Shown: positions 28,319-37,304 of the stretch, piece by piece | How positions within the stretch are numbered: position 1 is the first letter of the stretch | How the letters are laid out: every line of letters starts with the position of its first letter | NCBI RefSeq assembly: GCF_028816475.1 | Contig: NZ_CP118247.1 | Coordinates: 1,178,001-1,242,000 of the forward strand | Length of the DNA: 64,000 bases | Direction: 5' to 3' | From: Devosia rhodophyticola | Lineage (GTDB): Bacteria; Pseudomonadota; Alphaproteobacteria; Rhizobiales; Devosiaceae | The notes under the pieces: generated by a model | The model's input: only the letters and a program-made list of their open reading frames with translations | What the model was told of the DNA's origin: nothing | Databases searched by the model: none | Program-made: the position numbers and the translations under genes

Positions 28319-29809
28319 CTACGCGTCGCCGTAAGTGTTGCCCGCTGGCGTCCACTCGAATTCACGCTCCAACGGCCACGCGGGGCGCACCAAATGCTGC
28401 CACTCGAGACGCGTCATGTCCAAGTGTGAGGTCCCGTCGCTGAGGAGAAGAATGTGTCGATCGGCGATATCTTCGAGCCGCGGATGTAGGTAGCCCAACT
28501 TGACGACATAGGCTTTGTGCGCCGTTGGATTTATGCCCATGGCGATAAAGTGTTCCGGGGTAGTTATCCCGATCGGCTGCTTGTGAAAAGTCGCAATAGT
28601 CGAGCCAATCTTGACTTTGACCCATGCCGCTTCGCGCGACCGGTAAGGCTGGAACCCGCCGAGTTCAAGCCATTCTCCACAATCAATTATTTCGGCAGTC
28701 ACGCTCCTTAGCTGCTTGGGTCGCGAAACATGCTCATCACCAAGCACAATCTCGACTTTGGCCCCTTCACCCGCGTCGCGTAAGCGCTCAACCAGGCGCG
28801 GCGCGGTGATTCCGACGACCACCACGTCCTCATTGGGTATATGGTCAAGTACGGTTTGCAACACCGTTGTCAGGTCGCCAGCCGCACCTGCCGTAGTGTT
28901 GTCGCCGGAGTCCGAAACGAAAACCGTGCCCTCGGCTGCGTTGATGGCTCGTTTGAGCCCTTCAACCACTTCAGCAGTTTCCATACGAAGAACGAATTGG
29001 TCATGAACTTTCCATATCTGCTCAGCAAGTTTTAGCGCCTGCTCTTTGGCGAGGGACGCATCGTTCTCACTTATCGCGAAGGCCGTAACCTTTGTCCAAG
29101 GTCGATCATTCCAAGCGAAGCCCAAGAGAATATTGGCCTCCATCATACCTGGAACGGCATCGAAGCTGGGGAGGTCACCATAAAGCCGGTCTGCGGGGGC
29201 CAACGCCGTCACTGCTGTTTCGCCGGGAACGAGAATGGGCAGACTAACAGCTACTTTTTTGGGTGCGAGCCCATTCCTGATTACGCGAATCAACTGATCC
29301 GCCGCGCGATAACCTGTGGTCTTGTCGTCTCGATGCGGTGCGGTTCGAAGAACCGAGAATACCGTACCAGCGTCGAGCAGTTCTGGCGTCATGTCGCCGT
29401 GCAAATCCAATGCCACGCCTATAGGGCACTCAGGTCCCACGAGCGCCCGGATCGCGGAAACGAAATCACTATCGGCGTCACCCTCTAGCCCCTCCACTTC
29501 CAGTGCACCATGATTGGCAACCAGAATCCCGTCTATGTCAGTTTCCCTTGCCAGCAATTCCAGTGTTTTCGATTTGACTTTGTCATAGGCGTCGATCGTC
29601 ATTACGCCGCCTGGCAGCGCCGTGGCCCAGTACAGTGGTCGCGCTTCGACATCAGGATCTTCCGCAATCCTGGCCAGCATGCCTCTGATCATCCAAACGT
29701 CGTCATCTCGCATCGCTTGCGAAGAATACTCCTGCAGCGACGACACACCGGTTTTAACCGGTGAGGCCAACATGATCTCTATAGAAAGTCCGACGATCGC
29801 TAAGCGCAT
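28319..29809 (-). CDS. M81-family metallopeptidase (MlrC-like)
   Basis: A 496-residue protein of the MlrC/M81 family, named for a microcystin-degrading zinc peptidase. The N-terminal DUF1485 region contains [24 protein letters not shown] and [17 protein letters not shown], whose Asp and His residues are candidate metal ligands. The C-terminal MlrC domain includes [17 protein letters not shown]. No signal peptide. First gene of the operon with the ATPase and GMC genes, and divergent from the binding-protein operon. Many M81 genes sit in sugar or opine-type ABC operons, where their true substrate is unknown. Confidence 0.87.
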   Translation of the reverse strand: MRLAIVGLSIEIMLASPVKTGVSSLQEYSSQAMRDDDVWMIRGMLARIAEDPDVEARPLYWATALPGGVMTIDAYDKVKSKTLELLARETDIDGILVANHGALEVEGLEGDADSDFVSAIRALVGPECPIGVALDLHGDMTPELLDAGTVFSVLRTAPHRDDKTTGYRAADQLIRVIRNGLAPKKVAVSLPILVPGETAVTALAPADRLYGDLPSFDAVPGMMEANILLGFAWNDRPWTKVTAFAISENDASLAKEQALKLAEQIWKVHDQFVLRMETAEVVEGLKRAINAAEGTVFVSDSGDNTTAGAAGDLTTVLQTVLDHIPNEDVVVVGITAPRLVERLRDAGEGAKVEIVLGDEHVSRPKQLRSVTAEIIDCGEWLELGGFQPYRSREAAWVKVKIGSTIATFHKQPIGITTPEHFIAMGINPTAHKAYVVKLGYLHPRLEDIADRHILLLSDGTSHLDMTRLEWQHLVRPAWPLEREFEWTPAGNTYGDA

Positions 29810-30186
29810 TTTGTCTCCAAACGCCTGGATTTAACTGACAACGCGTCTGGTCGGGACGGCGCACGGTCAACAAATTAGCAGCTTTTCTTCTCTTAACAAG
29901 AGCAAATTAGCAGGGAGGCCGCAAAAATGACGTTTTCCAAGTTGGATAACATCACAGATTCAATAGAATTGACATTACAAAATAAGGATTCAATATCAAT
30001 TGGTTATAACTTTTATCGCTACTTTTTCGATGCATATCCTGCCTATTTCCGCTGACGAGAAACCGCTCCCCCGTTGACAAATATTACTGATCGGTGCACA
30101 AATTTTCTAGCGACAAGAATTTTTCAGATGTGCTGGTCGCGTGTCACCAAAAAAGGCAGGAAAAGCACATTGAGTGGGAGAGAGAA
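29810..30186. promoter_or_regulatory. Divergent promoter region with CAAATTAGCAG direct repeats
   Basis: CAAATTAGCAG occurs at 29871-29881 and 29903-29913, 32 bases apart (three helical turns), near the M81 start. A TTGACA at 30074-30079 could be a -35 for the binding-protein gene. The stretch is AT-rich compared with its surroundings. The ROK regulator at 34843-36030 is the likely binder; this is inference. Confidence 0.4.
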
Positions 30187-31458
30187 ATGAGTAAACGTAC
30201 GGGTTTTCTGGGCGCCTTATTGCTGGGCACTGCTCTGACATTCGGTAGCACGGCGATGGCTGAAGAGGCCGAGTTGTGGCACTTCTTTTCGTCAGGATCC
30301 GAGGCTGAGGGCCTTGAGGCCCTGATGGCGGTCACCAACGGTATCAATTCCGACCAACCGATTACGTCACGGGTGTTTCCGGGCAACATTCTGGAAATGC
30401 GCCGCGCGATTCAAACATCGCTGATGGGCGGCAATCCCCCGGCAGCTTACGGTTCCGGCTTCGGGTATGAACTTAAGATATTTGCGGACGCAGGCCACCT
30501 GCGCCCACTTGACGATGTCTGGGAGCGAATCCGAGGAGATGAGATATTTCCCGAAGGCGTGAAACGCGTAACGATGGTTGATGGACATCCAATGGGAATT
30601 CCGTTCGATCTCTCACTGATCAACAATATCTTCTTTAACAAAAAGGTTTTAGAAGACAATGGAGTCGAAGTGCCTACGGATTGGGACAGTCTAGTCGCCG
30701 CTTGTGACGCGCTGCGGGATGCCGGTGTACAACCATTGGCCAATGCGGGCGGACCTTATTGGAGCATGTACAACTTCTACCCCGCTCTTATCAGCACCGT
30801 TGGCGTTGATGGCTATTACGCTCTCGCTGATGGCAGCATGTCGTTTGACTCACCAGAGTTTCGTGAGGCGTTAGATCTGTTCCGGAACACCCTGGTCAGT
30901 TGCTACGCGGAAAATTGGAGCGGCAAATCCTGGACACAGTCAGGCGATGACCTGGTCAACGGTGACGTGGGTATGTTCATGATGGGCATGTGGCTCGGTG
31001 GTTACATGCGGCAGGCAGGCTTTGAGCCAGAGGTTGACTTCGACTTCTTCCCCGCCCCTGGCACTGAAAACTTGGCCATTTTCCAAATGGACCTTTTCGC
31101 AATTCCTGCCGGTACGGGGCCAGCCACCGAGGCTGGCGTGGCATTCGCTGAAGCGGCGGCCAGCACTGCGGCGCAGGCAGCCTTCACTGTCCCCAAGGGG
31201 TCCATCGCGCCTAACCTGGAAGTCGATCCCTCGATCTACGACGCGGTGGGGGCCAAGGCCTCCGCCGAGCTAAAAAATGCAGAAGCCGTGCTCCCTAACC
31301 TCGTGTTTATGTTGCCCACCAATTTGGGAACAGAGCTCGGCGTACAGCTCGAACGCTTTGCTATCGATCCTTCCGAGGAAACCGAAAATGAAATGATTAC
31401 GACGCTTGAAGCTCTTCGCGTTGAACTCCAAGCGGAAAACGCGTTCGTCAAATGGTGA
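30187..31458 (+). CDS. Sugar ABC transporter substrate-binding protein
   Basis: A 423-residue periplasmic binding protein of family 1. The ATG at 30187 follows GGGAGAG and opens a clear signal peptide (GALLLGTALTFGSTAMAEE); the longer frame from 30094 would bury it. Typical cluster features include ELWHFFSSGSEAEGLEALM and WWxG-like MGMWLGGYM. It is the first gene of a transporter and sugar-isomerase operon. A strong hairpin follows its stop. Confidence 0.92.
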   Translation: MSKRTGFLGALLLGTALTFGSTAMAEEAELWHFFSSGSEAEGLEALMAVTNGINSDQPITSRVFPGNILEMRRAIQTSLMGGNPPAAYGSGFGYELKIFADAGHLRPLDDVWERIRGDEIFPEGVKRVTMVDGHPMGIPFDLSLINNIFFNKKVLEDNGVEVPTDWDSLVAACDALRDAGVQPLANAGGPYWSMYNFYPALISTVGVDGYYALADGSMSFDSPEFREALDLFRNTLVSCYAENWSGKSWTQSGDDLVNGDVGMFMMGMWLGGYMRQAGFEPEVDFDFFPAPGTENLAIFQMDLFAIPAGTGPATEAGVAFAEAAASTAAQAAFTVPKGSIAPNLEVDPSIYDAVGAKASAELKNAEAVLPNLVFMLPTNLGTELGVQLERFAIDPSEETENEMITTLEALRVELQAENAFVKW

Positions 31459-31462
31459 AAGT

Positions 31463-31491
31463 GACTGCGCCACCTAACTGGTGGCGCAGTC
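31463..31491 (+). promoter_or_regulatory. Strong stem-loop after binding-protein gene
   Basis: A perfect 12-bp stem, GACTGCGCCACC pairing with 31480-31491, around a 5-base loop. There is no long U-tract, so it probably stabilises the upstream message and allows partial read-through to the permeases. Confidence 0.7.
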
Positions 31492-31519
31492 TCCCTGTCC
31501 ACACAACGATGGCCCCCAT

Positions 31520-32431
31520 ATGACTTCAACTCTGAATTCACTCAAAAATATTCGAAACAATATGGGGCACTGGATTTATCTCATTGTCCCTATATGCCTG
31601 TATCTCATGTTCTTTGTGGTGCCAATCGTGTGGACGTTTTGGTTGTCATTGCACAGCTGGAACGGCATATCGCGGGACATGAAGTGGGTCGGTGGTGGCA
31701 ACTTCATGACTCTGTTCTTACAGCCCCGGTTCCACCATGCTGTTGTCAACAACATCGCCTGGTTGATTTTCTATTTGCTCGCGCCGAGTGGCCTGGGGCT
31801 TCTCCTGGCAGTCATTCTGGATCGCGGAATTAGGTTTGAGGGGTTTTTCCGGATTGTATTCTTCCTGCCATTCACAGTGCCGGCCGTTGCGGTCGCGGCG
31901 ATCTGGCGTTGGATGTATGAGCCCACCAACGGTTTGATCACCACGGTCTTAAATACTGTCGGCCTTGGCGGTTGGGCACAAAACTGGCTCGGTGATCCCA
32001 ACATCGTCACCTTCTCGCTCATGGGGTCGGTCCTGTGGTGGACCACGGGCTTTGCATTCCTGGTTTTCTTCGCGGGACTTCGGAATATTCCGGTGGAGTG
32101 TATCGAGGCGGCCCAGATCGAAGGTGCCACACCTTGGCAGATTTTCTGGCGCGTCACCTTTCCGCTTCTTTGGCCGTCAACGATTATTGTTCTCGGTCTT
32201 GCCGCCATCGACGCAATGAGAGTGTTCGACATCATCTGGGCAACCACGATGGGCGGGCCGGCCTATGCGTCAGAAGTCATGGCCACACAGATGTATGAAA
32301 TCGCTTTCGGGCGCCTAGAAATGGGACGCGCCAGCGCCATCGCGGTGTACCTTTTGGTGATCGCAGGCGTGCTTATCATGCCGTACATCACATACATGTC
32401 GCGCCGAGTCGCCGACAGCGAGGACTCGTGA
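31520..32431 (+). CDS. Sugar ABC transporter permease (MalF type)
   Basis: A 303-residue membrane protein with six helices and the EAA loop ECIEAAQIEGATPWQIFWRV near residue 195. The ATG at 31520 begins MTSTLNSLKNIRNN just before the first helix. It overlaps the next permease by 4 bases. It works with the binding protein before it and probably with the UgpC-type ATPase across the divergent promoter. Confidence 0.92.
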   Translation: MTSTLNSLKNIRNNMGHWIYLIVPICLYLMFFVVPIVWTFWLSLHSWNGISRDMKWVGGGNFMTLFLQPRFHHAVVNNIAWLIFYLLAPSGLGLLLAVILDRGIRFEGFFRIVFFLPFTVPAVAVAAIWRWMYEPTNGLITTVLNTVGLGGWAQNWLGDPNIVTFSLMGSVLWWTTGFAFLVFFAGLRNIPVECIEAAQIEGATPWQIFWRVTFPLLWPSTIIVLGLAAIDAMRVFDIIWATTMGGPAYASEVMATQMYEIAFGRLEMGRASAIAVYLLVIAGVLIMPYITYMSRRVADSEDS

Positions 32432-33237
32432 TGACGCGGACGCCCATACTTCCCTATATTATAGCCATTTTCATGGTTGTTCTGTTTATGGCGCCGTTGG
32501 TCGTGGCCGCAATGACTTCACTAAAGTCGCCCTCTGAGTTAACTCAGGTATTGCACCTTCCAACAGAATTATATTTCGAAAACTACGTGCGTGCCTGGCA
32601 GCAGATGGGTCGGACCTTCATCAACTCGTTGCTCATAACGGGACCGGCGGTGCTGTTTTCGATCCTGGTAGGAACGATGGCCGCTTATCCCTTGGCCTAT
32701 ATGCGTGGGCGGGGCGGCAAGCTTGTATATTTCCTCCTGCTTACTGGCATGCTGGTGCCATTCCAAATTGTTCAGATCCCGCTATTTCTGATCATCCGAT
32801 GGCTCGGACTCTACGATACTATCCCTGGAATGTGGCTGGTTCATACCGCCTACGCCGTACCGTTTTGCACGTTTTTCATGCGCAACTTCTTCGCAACCGT
32901 TCCACAATCCATGTATGAGGCGGCTCTAATTGATGGGTGTAGTAAGTTCGGCTTCTTGTGGCGCTTGCTAATTCCTGCATCGACCGCGGGATTATCGGCG
33001 CTTGCCATCATCCAGAGCAGATATATCTGGAACGACCTGCTATTTGCTATCACACTGACCAACTCTGATCAGGCGCGTCCCGCGACAGCTGCGATCGCTG
33101 GCTTTGCCAGTGGCCTACAGGTGGAGTACGGACCTCTTATGGCCGCAACCCTAATATCTGTTGTTCCCGTAATGCTTGCCTTTTTGCTGTTCCAAAAGGC
33201 ATTTGTCAGGGGCTTGCTCGGGGGTGCCGGCAAATGA
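32428..33237 (+). CDS. Sugar ABC transporter permease (MalG type)
   Basis: A 269-residue membrane protein with six helices; the EAA loop reads YEAALIDGCSKFGFLWRLLI near residue 170. Its start and stop overlap its neighbours by 4 bases each (ATGA), so the operon is tightly coupled. Confidence 0.92.
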   Translation: MMTRTPILPYIIAIFMVVLFMAPLVVAAMTSLKSPSELTQVLHLPTELYFENYVRAWQQMGRTFINSLLITGPAVLFSILVGTMAAYPLAYMRGRGGKLVYFLLLTGMLVPFQIVQIPLFLIIRWLGLYDTIPGMWLVHTAYAVPFCTFFMRNFFATVPQSMYEAALIDGCSKFGFLWRLLIPASTAGLSALAIIQSRYIWNDLLFAITLTNSDQARPATAAIAGFASGLQVEYGPLMAATLISVVPVMLAFLLFQKAFVRGLLGGAGK

Positions 33238-34033
33238 ACAAGGGGATCAACGTACTCGATTTTTCTCGTTTCACGGCCTGTCTTGAGATGCTTTTTGTGA
33301 AGGAGACCGCAAACGTTGCGGATCGCATTCACCTGGCGAGCAATGCGGGGTTTAGCGCGGTCGAGTTCTGGGCATGGACGACCAAAGATGTTCTCGCAAT
33401 TCGCCGTGCGTTAACGACCACCGGCGTCAAGCTCGCGGGGATGGTCGCTGAACCGATGATCTGGCTGACCGAGAAATCCAATCATAAGGCATTTTTGGAA
33501 GGATTGAACAGAAGTGCTGAGTGCGCCCACTCCCTTGGGGCGCCTACTCTGATTGCGCAGGCGGGCAATGAAGTGCTCGATATGGATCGAGGCAGGCAAC
33601 GTGACAACATCGTTTCGTGTCTCGCGCTTGGTGCCGACATATTGCGTGGTAGCGGCGTGACATTGGCGCTTGAACCTTTGAATACCCTGGTTGATCACCC
33701 AGGGTATTTTCTGTCATCGACCGTCGAGGGGCTCGACATCATCGACGCCGTCGATCGTGCTGAGATCAAGATTTTATACGATGTCTACCATTCCATGGCG
33801 ATGGGTGAGGAACCCGAAATGGTTCTGGCCGGCAGGGTAGACAGGATCGCTCATGTTCACCTAGCCGATCATCCCGGTCGCCGTGAGCCGGGTTCGGGTC
33901 GGCTCCCCTCAAATCGGCCGCGACGTGGCTTCTCGCCAACGGCTATGGCGGTTTGTTTGGTCTGGAGTTTAATCCGACGGCGTCCACGAATGAAAGCTTG
34001 GCCGCGGTGGCCGAGCAACTCCTGCCTGTGTAA
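33234..34033 (+). pseudogene. Hydroxypyruvate isomerase-like TIM-barrel protein, frameshifted
   Basis: An AP-endonuclease-2 fold protein. Family motifs are LALEPLN near residue 145, the metal-site run ILYDVYHSMAMGEE near 180 and HVHLADHPGRREPGSG near 210. Just after this the frame is lost around 33901-33908; the C-terminal part (AATWLLANGYGGLFGLEF, NESLAAVAEQLLPV) continues in another frame to a stop at 34031-34033. Adding one G or C there gives 266 residues, the normal size. It would isomerise a keto-sugar or hydroxypyruvate-like product. Start ATG 33234 overlaps the permease by 4 bases. Confidence 0.83.
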
Positions 34034-34048
34034 TAGGAATACCCCGAA

Positions 34049-34816
34049 ATGGCTAAGTCACTATTATCCTATCAGCTTTGGTCGTCGCGAAAGGAACCCT
34101 CCATCCGCAAGCAGCTCGAAGTATTGGCGGCGGCCGGGTACACCGACGTGCAGCCGCACCACGAGCAGTACGACAATCCTCGTGAATTGCGCCGCATGCT
34201 CGATAATTTCAATCTGTCCGCTCGCTCTGCTCACATTCAGTATGACATGCTTGCTCCTAACCAGATGGATCGAACCCTCGAGGCGATGGCAGTGCTTGGC
34301 GTGGAGCTAGTGATAATGCCATGGCTACCCAAGCTTTTGATACCAACCGACCGCGCTGGCTGGCAGGGGATAGGAGAGGAAATGCATGGCCATATTTCGA
34401 CCTTCGAAACTTCCGGTATGCGGTTCGCCTGGCACAATCACGGCGAGGAGTTGTTGCCGCTGACTGACGGATCCTACCCAATCGATCATGTCCTGGGTGA
34501 TCACCTCCTGTGGGAGATCGACATAGGTTGGGTTCTTTCGGTTGGAGAAACTCCAGACCGATGGCTTGAGCGATATTCGGGACGCATCCCAGCGGTGCAC
34601 GTCAAAGACGTACCGGAAGAGGGGACCAATCTCGAAGAAGATGGTCAAATCACCATCGGGCGCGGTATTGTCGATTGGAACAGCCTCTGGCCCAAATGCA
34701 TCGCAGCGGGCGCAGAGATTATGGTGGCAGAGCACGATCAACCGCTTGACTATGCCGCCTTTGCACGTGATAGCATCCCGACGATGAAGACGCTCCAAAT
34801 GCGCGAAACCGAATAG
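34049..34816 (+). CDS. Sugar phosphate isomerase/epimerase family protein
   Basis: A 255-residue TIM barrel of the xylose isomerase-like/AP-endonuclease-2 superfamily. Likely metal ligands are in FAWHNHGEELLP, LLWEIDIGWV, AVHVKDV and the C-terminal MVAEHDQP. Relatives act as epimerases, isomerases or, beside GMC oxidoreductases, as keto-glycoside-cleaving enzymes. It is the second TIM-barrel gene in this operon, 15 bases after the corrected stop of the first. Confidence 0.88.
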   Translation: MAKSLLSYQLWSSRKEPSIRKQLEVLAAAGYTDVQPHHEQYDNPRELRRMLDNFNLSARSAHIQYDMLAPNQMDRTLEAMAVLGVELVIMPWLPKLLIPTDRAGWQGIGEEMHGHISTFETSGMRFAWHNHGEELLPLTDGSYPIDHVLGDHLLWEIDIGWVLSVGETPDRWLERYSGRIPAVHVKDVPEEGTNLEEDGQITIGRGIVDWNSLWPKCIAAGAEIMVAEHDQPLDYAAFARDSIPTMKTLQMRETE

Positions 34817-34842
34817 AAACTGATGATTGAAGCGACATCGTT

Positions 34843-36030
34843 TTGACTTTCCGACAGCATTCATTGAGCCTTGATCGGCACGCGATCCGGCGCTTTCACG
34901 CGAACACCATCTTCCACCGGATCAGGATCGAGCCGAACACCTCGCAAGCCGAAATCATTGCCCGAACTGGCATTGATAAATCGTCAGTATCCTCAATCGT
35001 AAACAACTTTGTCGATTTAGGATTGGTTGAACGCAGCGCCAAGAAAGCCAGCAACGGTCGCGGGCGGCCGTCCGAAGGCCTTGTCATTGCCCCGACTGCA
35101 GGGATCCTGGTGGGGGCGCAGGTCGAGGCCAATAAGATCGAGTTCGTAGCGTGTTTATTGAATGGCACACTACTTTCAAGCGTTGAACAAGGTTTCGATG
35201 GCACGCTGGCGGGACTGGATTCTTCGATCCGCGATGGTTTCAACGCTGTCATCAAGGCAACTCAGTCGTCGGCTAAGGTTCTGGGAATGGGGGTCTGTTT
35301 ACCTGGCTTGGTAGACAATGCGGGCCTACTCGTTCATGTGCCGGTTCTTGGCTGGCACGATGTAGAGGTTACCGCGCGTCTCAGTACGATCACTGGCGTA
35401 CCCGTTTTTGTCGGGAATGACGGAAACGCAGCAGCAATGGCTGAACACACATTTGGCTCATGTATCGATCTTAACGATTTCCTTTTTCTCTTCTCCGGAT
35501 CAGGGGTCGGCGGTGGACTGTTTTTGGATGGCGCCATCTATCGGGGCGCTGGAGGTCTGGCCGGTGAATTGGGGCACGTCAAAGTTGTACCCCAAGGCCG
35601 TTTCTGCACATGCGGCTCGTCGGGATGCCTTGCCGCCTATCTGGTGGAGTCGGCAATTATTGAGGAAATTTACAAACTAAGCGGACAGCAACTGTCCCAC
35701 TTCAAGGATATTCTAGACATTGCAGAGCGCGGTGACCCGATGGTACTCAACGTTCTTGACCATGCGGGAGTAGTACTCGGCTCTGCCGTATCCAGCCTTA
35801 TCAATATCTTCAACCCACCGTTGGTTGTGCTAAGCGGTAACCTGTCATCGGGGCGCAAATTCATCGAGAACGGACTCGACCGGGCAGTCCAAAGGCTGGC
35901 GCACCCCGCAATGCTGTCTAGGACAACCATTCGATTTGCCGAAAATCCAAACGACATGCTCAAGATGGGAGGCGTGGCGCTCGCGCTAGACGGCGTAACC
36001 AGCCTGGATGGCATGAGGGTCGCCGTCTGA
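34843..36030 (+). CDS. ROK-family transcriptional regulator
   Basis: A 395-residue regulator with an N-terminal winged helix (TSQAEIIARTGIDKSSVSSI, about residues 33-52) and a ROK domain. The zinc motif FCTCGSSGCLAAYL and the preceding AGELGH are intact, unlike in the ROK protein at 5846-6997. The start is a TTG at 34843 with no strong ribosome site, so the first 20 residues are uncertain. It lies 27 bases after the isomerase gene in the same direction and probably controls the surrounding glycoside system. Confidence 0.86.
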   Translation: MTFRQHSLSLDRHAIRRFHANTIFHRIRIEPNTSQAEIIARTGIDKSSVSSIVNNFVDLGLVERSAKKASNGRGRPSEGLVIAPTAGILVGAQVEANKIEFVACLLNGTLLSSVEQGFDGTLAGLDSSIRDGFNAVIKATQSSAKVLGMGVCLPGLVDNAGLLVHVPVLGWHDVEVTARLSTITGVPVFVGNDGNAAAMAEHTFGSCIDLNDFLFLFSGSGVGGGLFLDGAIYRGAGGLAGELGHVKVVPQGRFCTCGSSGCLAAYLVESAIIEEIYKLSGQQLSHFKDILDIAERGDPMVLNVLDHAGVVLGSAVSSLINIFNPPLVVLSGNLSSGRKFIENGLDRAVQRLAHPAMLSRTTIRFAENPNDMLKMGGVALALDGVTSLDGMRVAV

Positions 36031-36726
36031 GCGTCAAAGATTATTGTTCGTATTAGCTTACCAGAGCAAGAGCTTGACCGCCGAAACCTGACTACCTTTG
36101 GTACCGACTTCTTCGGTTGGAATGGTCGTAGCTGTGACCTTCGAATGGATGTCTCGCAACTGGCTCGCTACATCGATAGGCCGCAGCTGCTCAGGCTGAC
36201 CAACGGAACGCCACGGTCACGCCTTACCTCGCGTTCCTTGCTTTGCAGCCCTTCCGCGCAAAGCAGGATCATCCGGCACCGGTCCGAAAGCGATCGCGCC
36301 GCCTTGTGCCGTCGAACTTGTACCTCCAGAAAGGTCCGTTCCTCATCGCTCAGAACCACCTCGTCCGCCACACGCCCCACCATCGCATCATCTCCTGAAT
36401 TCCCTCAGAAAATGATACGAATTATAGTTCCGGGTGACTAGGATCAGGGGGCCGACGCCGTGAGGTGCGGTCGCAACGACAATTAAGTGTACAAGCCATT
36501 TTCGATCAGGCCGGTCGGGTGGATCTCAATGAAAAGCGCGCCCAGTTCGAAACCACGGGCTGGGAGCGCTTTGATCCAGACGCCCCCGCCTTCGTTCAGG
36601 ATCCGCTTCTGGGCGGCCGCGACCTGCGCAATTTTCCCCGTCGGCACTAAAAACCAGCCCGCGAACGATCAAACAAGCCATTCTGCCTGCTGCAGCCAGC
36701 AAAAACCTGCGCTAGAGAAGCCTTGT
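36031..36726. other. Junction region with transposase scrap, otherwise gene-free
   Basis: Apart from the IS630-like fragment at 36168-36383, no convincing gene is present. A 61-codon open frame at 36465-36650 ending in GGRDLRNFPRRH has no recognised family. The region leads into tRNA-Leu. Confidence 0.45.
36168..36383 (-). pseudogene. IS630-family transposase N-terminal fragment
   Basis: The 71-codon frame contains LSDEERTFLEVQVRRH, SLSDRCRMILLCAEG and LQSKE, the start of the helix-turn-helix region of IS630-type transposases. The reading is then lost and there is no DDE domain. It marks an old insertion at the edge of the 36-46 kb region. Confidence 0.65.
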
Positions 36727-36810
36727 GCCCTCCTGACGGAATGGTAGACGCACCTGACTCAAAATCAGGCGGGGAAACTCGTGCCAGTTCGAGTCTGGCG
36801 GAGGGCACCA
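36727..36810 (+). tRNA. tRNA-Leu (anticodon CAA)
   Basis: GCCCTCC at 36727-36733 pairs with GGAGGGC at 36800-36806. The anticodon arm is CCTGA-CTCAAAA-TCAGG (CAA), followed by a long class II variable arm and the T loop GTTCGAGTC. CCA is encoded. Length 84. Confidence 0.95.
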
Positions 36811-37304
36811 CATTTTCTTATATTACATTGTAATTTCAACGAATTAGGAGATTTATTGATCTTGCATCCCCCCTATGTCCACCTTTGAGTCCGAGCTAGA
36901 AGCAACGCAAATCTTGGCAGCGATGTCCTTGACCGCGATGGCGGTGACTAAAAGGCTTGCCGAGATTGAAGATTGAGCTTTTTCTGGCACCTGCCAGCGA
37001 AGCCAGATCGATCAAAACACGTTCGGATTGTCACCGGTGTTGCATCGAAGTTGGTGACGAGGTCGAATGCGAGCCCGAAGTGGCCCCATTCGTTAATGCC
37101 GCATCATCGCCTTGTCGCACGCGATTGCTGTGTTCGGAGTCTCGATCACCCTCTTGACGAGGCGGTCGGGGTTACCCAAAAACAAGCCGACGATGCCCCC
37201 GTCCACAAACCTACCCTGCCAGTGCCCGACATCCGCGCGAACATGCCAAACGCCTGTTCCCAAGCCGGGATTTTCACTAAACCAATTCCAACAAGCGCCA
37301 GCTA
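36811..37304. other. Gene-free interval after tRNA-Leu
   Basis: About 490 bases with only short open frames that match no family I recognise. The position just downstream of a tRNA gene is a common site for integrated DNA, but I found no integrase or clear repeat of the tRNA end. Confidence 0.4.

Noticed and set aside
36811..37304. Possible integrase or att repeat downstream of tRNA-Leu
   Set aside because: No integrase frame and no copy of the tRNA 3' end were found by eye.
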